From Gemmatimonadota bacterium (GTDB lineage: Bacteria; Latescibacterota; UBA2968): 64,000 bases of DNA. The DNA is taken from the NCBI GenBank assembly GCA_026705765.1, contig JAPPAB010000180.1, positions 1 through 64,000 on the forward strand, given 5' to 3'. Position numbers and translations under genes: made by a program. Of this stretch, positions 42,204-49,723 are shown one piece after another. The notes under the pieces were generated by a model that saw only the letters and a list, made by a program, of their open reading frames with translations, ran no database searches and had not been told where the DNA came from. The number at the start of each line of letters is the position of its first letter. Position 1 is the stretch's first letter.

Positions 42204-42965
42204 TCATTTATACTTCGCCCGGTGTTCCGGCAGAGAACCATCGTCCTCCGGCTCGAACCCTATCAACTCCCGCGCATTGGACAAATCCCACTTCTCCTCA
42301 CCACCCCGAGACACCCCGTAGAAAATCTCAAACTTCAAATCCTCTGCCTCAATACACCGCCAGGTCATCTGAGCGATATCCCGAGGGCTGAACCAGCGGG
42401 ACTGCCCCGGCTCATAATCCCGCCCTGGTTCATCCAGCCCGTTGAAATTGGCAATCCGCAAACAGAACACCCGGATCCCGTACTGATCGGCGTAAAACCG
42501 TCCCAGAGCCTCTCCAAACGCCTTGCCAGCGCCATAGATCCCGTCCGGACGCACGGGTTTGTCCGGCACCGAACGAATGCCCTCCTTCTCATTCATACCA
42601 GTCACATGATTCGTACTCGCATAGACCACCGTTGGCACCCGATTAATCCGCGCTGCCTCGTAGATATTGTACGTCCCCTTCATATCCACATCAAACGTCA
42701 CCTGTGCCCTCTGTGCATTCGGCATCCCCTGCCAGGTTCTAAAAAGAGCCAGATGGGCAATTGCATCCACCCCGGCGGCGGCCTCCACCATCGCCTCAAA
42801 ATTGGAAATATCCGAAACCACCACCTCGTCCTTCTCATCCACATCGTCTGGAATCTGAGAGTGAAACATCAACCGAAAATCGTACCGGTTCCGCAAATGC
42901 TTTCGCAGTGCCGCTCCAATCTTGCCCGCTGCCCCCGTAATCAACAACTTCTTGCGTTCCGCCAT
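42204..42965 (-). CDS. NAD-dependent epimerase/dehydratase family protein, uronate-dehydrogenase-like
   Basis: 253 residues, an extended short-chain dehydrogenase. The Rossmann motif is LLITGAAGKIGAAL. An Asp in VVVSDIS ends the first sheet, VYASTNHVTG carries the active-site Ser/Thr strand and IYGAGKAFGE is the Y-x-x-x-K. The size and the ASTNHV plus YG-x-x-K-A-FGE pattern resemble uronate dehydrogenase, which oxidises galacturonate or glucuronate to lactones. That would fit the neighbouring aldonate/aldarate dehydratases, but the substrate is inferred. Confidence 0.83.
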   Translation of the reverse strand: MAERKKLLITGAAGKIGAALRKHLRNRYDFRLMFHSQIPDDVDEKDEVVVSDISNFEAMVEAAAGVDAIAHLALFRTWQGMPNAQRAQVTFDVDMKGTYNIYEAARINRVPTVVYASTNHVTGMNEKEGIRSVPDKPVRPDGIYGAGKAFGEALGRFYADQYGIRVFCLRIANFNGLDEPGRDYEPGQSRWFSPRDIAQMTWRCIEAEDLKFEIFYGVSRGGEEKWDLSNARELIGFEPEDDGSLPEHRAKYK

Positions 42966-43144
42966 ATCGAATAATCCTTCTCAAATTAGTGTTAAAAACC
43001 AGTATCGGTCTCATCTCCAAAAGTCGCGATCCCCGAAAAATAAATCAAGCAGAAACCTAATCGGAAGCAATCATTTTTCTATTGCCCCCGGGTTTACATC
43101 CCACTTTCTTGTTCCCGGAACTTCTTCCTCGAAAGGTGATCACC

Positions 43145-45136
43145 ATGAACATACAAAGACATCCCCATCACGCAAAAGTACAGGCTCAATACGTGGCCTA
43201 CCTGCGGGAAAAACTGACAAAACTCCCCGAAAAGCGGATCGGCGACACCTTCCCTCGCACCCGGGAAGAATGGGAAACCCACACCGCCAAACTGCGCCCC
43301 CTCCTCCGCACAATCTTCGACTTCCCCGAAACCAGCAGCCCCCTCAGCCCCCGCACAGTCGGGAAAATCGAAAGAGACGACTTCACCATCGAAAAAATCA
43401 TCTACGACGCCGAACCGGGATCCTCTGTACCCGCCCACCTCTTCCTGCCAAAAGGCGTGACCTTTCCGGTCCCAGCCCTCATCTTTCCCAGCGGACACGG
43501 CGGAAGCAAAAGCGCGTTCTACAACCACTACGCGGGCCAGATCTACGCCAAAGCGGGCATCATCTGCCTGATCCCCGACCCTGTCGGCGAAGAAGAACGG
43601 GACGAAGAAAACCGCCCGGGAATACGCGGTCACCGTCTGGACTTTAGAATTGACCGATGCTTTGAAGTGGGCCGCTCAGTCATCGGCAAAATGACCTACG
43701 ACATCACCCGCGGCATTGACTACCTATGTATCCGTCCCGAAGTAGATACCGATCGAATCGGCTGTGTGGGCCACTCGCTCGGCTGCACCATCACCATGAA
43801 TGTCCTGTGCACGGACGACCGCCTGGCCCTCAGCCTACCCGCCTCCTGGGTAACTCATTTCGACTACATCATCGGTGACCTGAGTTGCGAATGGCGTCCC
43901 TATCGCCTCAAGCACCATGTCGATATGCCGGAACAAATCGCGATGGGCGCCCCCCGGTGCGCCACGCTCATCCTCGCCGGAGAATGGGACTATCCTCCCC
44001 ATGCGTATCGTGGACTACTGGAAACCTGCCAACAGGTACAACGGGTCTATGACATTTGCGACGCTGCGGACCGGTTCGACATCCACATCACCCCAAAAGG
44101 CGGCCACCGGCCCTACTTCCTCAATAAACCCGCCTTCGTCTGGGTAGAAAAACACCTGGGCATGCCGAAATTCGACGCAGAAGCAGTACAACGCCTGCCA
44201 GAAGTCTATCTGGGAGACTGGACAGATGCCCACGGAATCGATATCGAATCGGGCTATAAGAGCCACAAGCACTATGCCGGAACCGCGGTCGTCGATCTAA
44301 ATGTGGCACCAGTACCGACCGACGAACTCGCCTGCTTACCGCCGAAAGGATATGAAGCACCGGAATTTGCGATGCGGGGATGGATGGCATCCGTCTTGAA
44401 AGAATTACCCCCTGAGTTGGAAATACCGCAGAAATTGGAAGACTGGAAACGCGAGCGGATAGCCCTGAGGGAAACAGTGGCAAAAGTCCTCGCAGTACCC
44501 GAAAACAGACCGAATATCTCCCCCGAAACCATTCGAACATTCGAAGAAAATGAATTTACGGCAGAAGAAATTCGCTACGGCACCCTCGGCCTCTCATCCT
44601 TTCTATTGACGCCAAAGGATGGATCAAAAAATACAGCCCTCTATCTCCACCAGAGCCGCACCAAACAGGGCGCCCTGCAAACAGGTGAAGTACAGCACCT
44701 GATAGCTTCTGGCACAACCGTCCTGGCACTGGATTGTGTCGGCATGGACGACAGCGGCATGCTATTGGGAGAACCATCGACAACGGCCAACGTACAGCAC
44801 GTAATCGAAGCATTGGACCTCCTGAAACAGCGAGGCATTCAGCGGGCAACCTGCTATGGATACGCCGATGACATCGCCCTGTACGCAGCGATCCTGGACA
44901 ACCGAATATCCGAAATCATCCTCGGCGCCAGAGGGGGAACTGAGCCGCACCACCAGCAGCGCTACCGGCAGGAAGGCGTCGTACCCTACATCTCCCGACA
45001 TATCGGGCGACCAGGACTCCTCTCACTGCTCGCCCCCCGGCCACTCACCGTAAAAATCGAAGAAAAAAAATTGGATCAGGTACAGAAAGTCTATAGCCTG
45101 TACGGCGCAGAAAACAGACTCAGAATTGTAGAATGA
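43145..45136 (+). CDS. Two-domain alpha/beta-hydrolase, acetyl-xylan-esterase-like
   Basis: About 663 residues from the ATG at 43145, with AAAGGTG upstream. The N-terminal domain (about 40-365) is an alpha/beta hydrolase: PALIFPSGHGG, the nucleophile elbow GCVGHSLGCT and a late acid/His region (AGEWDYPP, TPKGGHRPYF). A second half (about 385-663) again has a hydrolase-like layout (ALYLHQSRTKQGALQ, VLALDCVGMDDSGM) but its elbow reads CYGYADD, so it is probably inactive. No signal peptide is seen. It may remove acyl groups from sugars. It is transcribed opposite to its neighbours. Confidence 0.8.
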   Translation: MNIQRHPHHAKVQAQYVAYLREKLTKLPEKRIGDTFPRTREEWETHTAKLRPLLRTIFDFPETSSPLSPRTVGKIERDDFTIEKIIYDAEPGSSVPAHLFLPKGVTFPVPALIFPSGHGGSKSAFYNHYAGQIYAKAGIICLIPDPVGEEERDEENRPGIRGHRLDFRIDRCFEVGRSVIGKMTYDITRGIDYLCIRPEVDTDRIGCVGHSLGCTITMNVLCTDDRLALSLPASWVTHFDYIIGDLSCEWRPYRLKHHVDMPEQIAMGAPRCATLILAGEWDYPPHAYRGLLETCQQVQRVYDICDAADRFDIHITPKGGHRPYFLNKPAFVWVEKHLGMPKFDAEAVQRLPEVYLGDWTDAHGIDIESGYKSHKHYAGTAVVDLNVAPVPTDELACLPPKGYEAPEFAMRGWMASVLKELPPELEIPQKLEDWKRERIALRETVAKVLAVPENRPNISPETIRTFEENEFTAEEIRYGTLGLSSFLLTPKDGSKNTALYLHQSRTKQGALQTGEVQHLIASGTTVLALDCVGMDDSGMLLGEPSTTANVQHVIEALDLLKQRGIQRATCYGYADDIALYAAILDNRISEIILGARGGTEPHHQQRYRQEGVVPYISRHIGRPGLLSLLAPRPLTVKIEEKKLDQVQKVYSLYGAENRLRIVE

Positions 45137-45152
45137 GAACGCACATCATTTA

Positions 45153-45989
45153 CTACGCAGAAAAATCGGCCCAATTTTCTTCAACACGCGAAATATCCGT
45201 TCTGCCACAAAATACAAACAACCGATACTCACTCGCGGTCGTCTCACCCTGTGCCAGCGTCCAGGGACCAGCAATACAGCGGCTGGGCACAATGCCGAGT
45301 TGCCCGTCAACGCGCCAGGGATTGGGGTATTCGGGATTGGAGGGATGATCCATCATCGCAATACCAGCCCAGTCGGCGCGACCTTCGATGGGAATAGAAA
45401 CAGACACCCATCGTGCGCGTTGTCCTTCAGCGTCGCGATTGGTCTGTCCCTCACTGTTAATAGCCTCGCCACCGAGGTCTCTTTTGTAAGGCATTCGAAG
45501 AAAGAGACCACCGTAGGCGTATTCTCCAAAGGTAAGATCGATTGATGCGGCAAGGGACCATGTGATATCGATCTCATACGTATCACCCTGATCGTTGAAA
45601 GTCCATGCCTGTATTTCGGTGAGCATAGGCGCACCATCGGGATCTCGCCATCCGCTGGTAACAGTCCAGGTGGCAGTATTATTATGCACACCTGCATTGC
45701 TGATCGGTTCGGGGTGAAAGGTCCCATCCTGATCTTTGCGCCGCTCCTGTAATCCCTCTGTCCAGAACCCCACCCCGTTGACCTCGTTGAGACCCACATA
45801 AAGACCGTGCTGCCAGGGATGGTGCGAAGGGGTATCTTCAGTGAGAATGCCATTGCCGTCGGGCGCCACAATGGGATGAATATAGGCGCGAGTATCGGCT
45901 CTGGCGCGCTGAACGAGAATGGGATCTTTTTGTCCACCGCGGAATATTTCAACGCAATCTGGTATTGCTCTTTGTTTCAGTTCAGTCAT
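45153..45989 (-). CDS. PmoA-like/DUF6807 family protein
   Basis: About 278 residues from the ATG at 45989, preceded by GAGGAGA. The sequence shows RAYIHPIVAPDGNGILTEDT, the His-rich SHHPWQHGLYVGLNEVNGVGFW, EYAYGGLFLRMPY and WAGIAMMDHPSNPEYPNPW. These are hallmarks of the family named PmoA or DUF6807, which has no relation to methane monooxygenase subunits. Members are common near sugar-degradation genes, but their biochemical role is unknown. It converges with the hydrolase gene at 43145. Confidence 0.87.
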   Translation of the reverse strand: MTELKQRAIPDCVEIFRGGQKDPILVQRARADTRAYIHPIVAPDGNGILTEDTPSHHPWQHGLYVGLNEVNGVGFWTEGLQERRKDQDGTFHPEPISNAGVHNNTATWTVTSGWRDPDGAPMLTEIQAWTFNDQGDTYEIDITWSLAASIDLTFGEYAYGGLFLRMPYKRDLGGEAINSEGQTNRDAEGQRARWVSVSIPIEGRADWAGIAMMDHPSNPEYPNPWRVDGQLGIVPSRCIAGPWTLAQGETTASEYRLFVFCGRTDISRVEENWADFSA

Positions 45990-46038
45990 GATTCTCCTCG
46001 GCTTAACGAACAATTCAGATATTGAAAAACGCGAACTT

Positions 46039-46641
46039 CTATAGTCTTTCGGGCAAAACAACACCCGCAAACCCCGCCAGTTGCGCAACCATGCGATAGG
46101 TCAGCCCCCACAACACGGGACGATTGGCACCGAGCAAATCAATAGCCGGCATATTGTGCCAACCTTCGAGATTGAGCGTCTGCCACCGCGTGGAATCGGC
46201 GAAATGTGCAAAAGGCGTCCAGAAAACATCGCGCACCTCGTCATTGGGCGCAACTTCAACGCCTTCAAAAATCGCATAAACAAAACAGGCCACCTGGATG
46301 GGCAGCGTCGCACCCGCGACATCGTCCAGACGACCGAGATACTGCGCGTTGCTCAAATCGAGACCGAGTTCCTCGCGGGTCTCGCGCTCAGCCGTGTATT
46401 TGAGATCCGGATCATCGGATTCGGCTGTGCCACCGGGAAAAGCAATATGCCCCGACCATGGGTCCTTGGGATGTGCGGCGCGCTCGATAAAAAGAAGATA
46501 GAGATCATCCCGTCGCGGATGAAAAACCGCAGCAACAGCCGCCTGCGTCTTATCCGTTTCCGAACCAGTACTGGGCTGATACGCCGAAAGGGATGTCACA
46601 ATCCTTTGAAAGGCATTCATAAATTCCGCGCCCATTGTCAC
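46039..46641 (-). CDS. Nudix hydrolase, CoA pyrophosphatase-like
   Basis: 200 residues. The Nudix box lies in AFPGGTAESDDPDLKYTAERETREELGLDL split as GGTAESDD and AERETREELGL, with the catalytic Arg-Glu-x-x-Glu-Glu. The CoA-class signature LLFIERAAHPKDPWSGHIAFPG precedes it, which suggests cleavage of CoA to phosphopantetheine and 3',5'-ADP. The GTG at 46641 overlaps the pyrE stop by 4 bp; ATG codons at 46635 and 46620 are alternatives. Confidence 0.88.
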   Translation of the reverse strand: MTMGAEFMNAFQRIVTSLSAYQPSTGSETDKTQAAVAAVFHPRRDDLYLLFIERAAHPKDPWSGHIAFPGGTAESDDPDLKYTAERETREELGLDLSNAQYLGRLDDVAGATLPIQVACFVYAIFEGVEVAPNDEVRDVFWTPFAHFADSTRWQTLNLEGWHNMPAIDLLGANRPVLWGLTYRMVAQLAGFAGVVLPERL

Positions 46642-47153
46642 GTCAGTTCACTCATCCGAAACAGCGCGCGAAGTTCAATACCTTCTTTGGCGAGATTCTC
46701 TGTGCCACCGGACTCGCGGTCAATCACACATATCGCCTGTGAAACGCGCGCGCCCAGGTTGCGAAGGTCCCGAGTGGAAAGAACAACCTGCCCGCCAGAA
46801 GTAACCACATCTTCAACAACCAGCAGATTCTTGTCAGATATGTCAACACCTTCAGCCAGTTTGCAAGTGCCATAAGTTTTGCCCTCTTTTCGCACAAAAC
46901 ACGTAGGCAACCCGGACAACTGAGAAAGCATAGTCGCAAGGGGTACGCCACCGAGTTCGAGACCCGCGAGAACATCTGTATTATCGGGAATCAAAGGCTG
47001 GAGATGCGCGGCGAGTTCGCAGAGCAGTTCGGGGCGGGTTTCAAACTGATACTTGTCGAAATACTCTGTCGCAATCGCACCTGAGCGAAGCGTAAACTGT
47101 CCAGTCAAATGAGAAGTCTGATAAATGCGATGAGCGAGTTCAGATCGGGTCAT
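46638..47153 (-). CDS. pyrE: Orotate phosphoribosyltransferase
   Basis: 171 residues. The PRPP-binding loop LLVVEDVVTSGGQV is diagnostic, and the hood region LRSGAIATEYFDKYQFETRP is the OPRTase substrate signature. KEGKTYGTCKLAEG is the flexible catalytic loop. It is slightly shorter than the E. coli enzyme. It makes orotidine monophosphate in pyrimidine synthesis. It overlaps the Nudix gene by 4 bp. Confidence 0.93.
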   Translation of the reverse strand: MTRSELAHRIYQTSHLTGQFTLRSGAIATEYFDKYQFETRPELLCELAAHLQPLIPDNTDVLAGLELGGVPLATMLSQLSGLPTCFVRKEGKTYGTCKLAEGVDISDKNLLVVEDVVTSGGQVVLSTRDLRNLGARVSQAICVIDRESGGTENLAKEGIELRALFRMSELT

Positions 47154-47189
47154 CGTGGTCCCTCCAGTGTTTCAGAAAAAATTAAAATA

Positions 47190-48731
47190 TTACGGCTCTA
47201 TCAACTTATAGAACTCTATCGCCCCATTGACAACGCGATTGATAACCGCACTCTTGGTCGTATGTCGGTTTTCGTCATAGCCAGAGATAAACGTTGCCCC
47301 ACTGTAGTCCCTTGTCGCCGCAATCTCATCGCGAATCGCCATTGGCGTCAACGCATCGGTGCGACGCATCGCTTGGACTACCAACCTCAGGGCATCATAC
47401 CCCAGTGCAGCCGACCCGTCGGGCGCAACGCCAAACATCGCCGTGTACGCATCAATAAAACGATGGGCGTCTTCACTCAAATCGCCCGGTGCGACTTGAG
47501 ACGAAAAAAAACCGCTAAAAAAACTTCCCTCAATAAACGCGCTACTCGTCGTAAGCAACTCTGCATTATGCCATGAATCGCCTCCGAGAAAAATCGCTGT
47601 CAGGCCAAAACTTTGTCTTGCCTGCTGAACCAGCAACGGAATATCGACAACCGAACCGGGAATAAAAACCACATCTGGCATAGATGAGGTGACAGCGATC
47701 AGTTGCGAGGCAAAATCGGTATCCCCCGACCTGTAGAATTCATGCGCTGCAACATGGCCCCCAAGCGCGCCAAAATTATCGACAAAGGTCTGCGATAAGC
47801 CCTCCGAATAAATACTTCCGCGCTCCGTGAGCACCGCAACGCGACCCGCACCCAACTCTTGAATGGCAAATTCAGCCATCACCTTGCCCTGAAAATCGTC
47901 CGTAAAAGCCGCCATAAACACAAAATCACCTGCAATAGTGACGATTGGATTGGTCGCATTGGTCGTCACCATTGGTATCCCATGGCGTTGTGCAATTTCC
48001 CCGACAATGACTGCCTGACTCGAACGATTAGGGCCAACAATTGCCAACACCTTCTCCTGAGTAATCAATTTCTCTGCCAGTGCTGCAACGTATTTGGTCT
48101 CACTTATATTTTTTTCAGCGAGTTGTTCTATGGGTACACCGCCATCGACGAGTTCTATTGGCACACCGCGCACACCCCCCTCTTCGTTGAATTGGAGAGC
48201 TGCCAGAGTCGCGCCATCCAGACTGTTTTTTCGGTATGTGCCATATATAAAGCCGATTTTGATTACATCCTCGGGTTGCGGTATTCGCATGGGTGAACCC
48301 ATCACACGCATCCGCCCACCAATGGGCAAATTGAGCACCACCTCATACCCGCCATTGATCGGAATACTCGACCACAAACCGATCTCTCGCCCATCTATCG
48401 ACGCACGCGCCTGATAATAACCCGTCACATCGTCTGATGTAATCTCCACACGCGCCCGCCCATTCTCATCCGTCACCCCCGACCACTGATAATCGGCCGC
48501 CTGCCCCGCAATAGAACGCGAAAATTCCACCTTCGCCCAAATCACAGGTGCGCCATCTCGAAGTACAGTTGCCACCACAACAGCAGGCGACGCACTCGTC
48601 TGAACAGCCAGCTTACTCAGCGGACGTCCAACCTGCTCTTCTCCCTCTACCATCTGCGACTGCATCACCTGCTCGCCGCCACAGCCCCACATCATTCCAA
48701 TCGCAAACACACAAAAAAAACCTCGCAACAC
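47190..48731 (-). CDS. Branched-chain-amino-acid-type ABC binding lipoprotein with N-terminal beta domain
   Basis: 513 residues. The lipobox is MMWGC at about residues 13-17. Residues about 45-140 form a beta domain (VEFSRSIAGQ, YQWSGVTDENGRARVEI, YQARASIDGREIGLWSSIPI) clearly related to a module in the Cache protein at 3966-5555. From about 155 on it is a type I periplasmic-binding fold: IKIGFIYGTYRKNSLDGATLAALQFNE-type start, AIVGPNRSSQAVIVGEIAQRHGIPMV and DVVFIPGSVVDIPLLVQQARQ. LivHMGF permease genes are not nearby, so it may be a sensor rather than a transporter part. Confidence 0.85.
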   Translation of the reverse strand: MLRGFFCVFAIGMMWGCGGEQVMQSQMVEGEEQVGRPLSKLAVQTSASPAVVVATVLRDGAPVIWAKVEFSRSIAGQAADYQWSGVTDENGRARVEITSDDVTGYYQARASIDGREIGLWSSIPINGGYEVVLNLPIGGRMRVMGSPMRIPQPEDVIKIGFIYGTYRKNSLDGATLAALQFNEEGGVRGVPIELVDGGVPIEQLAEKNISETKYVAALAEKLITQEKVLAIVGPNRSSQAVIVGEIAQRHGIPMVTTNATNPIVTIAGDFVFMAAFTDDFQGKVMAEFAIQELGAGRVAVLTERGSIYSEGLSQTFVDNFGALGGHVAAHEFYRSGDTDFASQLIAVTSSMPDVVFIPGSVVDIPLLVQQARQSFGLTAIFLGGDSWHNAELLTTSSAFIEGSFFSGFFSSQVAPGDLSEDAHRFIDAYTAMFGVAPDGSAALGYDALRLVVQAMRRTDALTPMAIRDEIAATRDYSGATFISGYDENRHTTKSAVINRVVNGAIEFYKLIEP

Positions 48732-48748
48732 AACAACCTCCTGACACC

Positions 48749-49585
48749 CTATGTCTCAAGCCGTGCCCACGCAGTCACATGCGGCGGCAAGAGAAGCGGG
48801 CGTTTCGATACCCTGGTCTCTTCCCGAATCCGATCTGATAGTGTATCCACATCGACCTCTTCAGCAGTCGCAATTCCAAACTCCTCCATAAGCGGGACCA
48901 GACTGCGAAAGGCGTTGGCAATAAAATCGTACCCGGCCCACGATTCTGCACCACCCAATGGCGCCACAAAATGCAAAACAGGTGCAGATAAACCAGCATC
49001 CAAAAACGTGCGATGAAGATCCATGCCCATTTCAGTATGCGCCCCTGAATGTTGAAACACGCCAACTCCCCATTCAACCAGCTTGTTCATAAGCGGCGTA
49101 TCTGAACGAGAAATCGATAAATAAGGCGTAAAATCAACCTCCTGAAAGGCGACAATACCCCCCGGGCGCAAGTGCCTTGTGAGTTGTTTCAATGCCTCTG
49201 CCGGATCGGACATATACATGAGAACAAGGCGTCCGACCACCGCATCAAAGTCTCCCCCCACATCCAGGGTTCGAGCATCCCCCGCTATGAACTGGATATT
49301 TTCAAAACCCAGTTCTCTCACCCTCGCCCGGGCTGTCTCGAGAATCGCTGCATTGACATCCACACCCACGACTTCTCCCTCTGCACCGACCAACTCGGCT
49401 GCTGCCATCGCAACATCTCCGGCACCGCTACCCACATCGAGAACCCGCATCCCGCTAACCAGACCCGCCTCCTGAAAAAAACGCAGCGTCACAGCCTCGT
49501 AAAGTTGTGACTGCTGAATCAAACGCTCAGTCTCCCCTTCACTGCGCCCCATCGTATATCTCGGATCGCTATTCGACTCGCTCAT
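48749..49585 (-). CDS. Class I SAM-dependent methyltransferase
   Basis: About 278 residues from the ATG at 49585, preceded by AGGAGA. The SAM motif is VLDVGSGAGDVAMAAAELV. Then GVDVNAAILETARARV and FIAGDARTLD complete the ligand pocket, followed by FDAVVGRLVLMYMSDPAEALKQL and HLRPGGIVAFQEVD. The substrate is unknown. It is divergent from the SusC gene; the 138 bp between them must hold both promoters, but none is clear. Confidence 0.9.
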   Translation of the reverse strand: MSESNSDPRYTMGRSEGETERLIQQSQLYEAVTLRFFQEAGLVSGMRVLDVGSGAGDVAMAAAELVGAEGEVVGVDVNAAILETARARVRELGFENIQFIAGDARTLDVGGDFDAVVGRLVLMYMSDPAEALKQLTRHLRPGGIVAFQEVDFTPYLSISRSDTPLMNKLVEWGVGVFQHSGAHTEMGMDLHRTFLDAGLSAPVLHFVAPLGGAESWAGYDFIANAFRSLVPLMEEFGIATAEEVDVDTLSDRIREETRVSKRPLLLPPHVTAWARLET

Positions 49586-49723
49586 GGTACTTTCTCCTTT
49601 TGTGATATTCTCTTTGTGACATTCTTTGAATTTCCAAAAAATAACAATATCGAGCAAATAAAAAACGCCGTGACAGCCACCCAAAAATTAGTTACATTTT
49701 AGTTAAATATAAGGAGATTGTAT

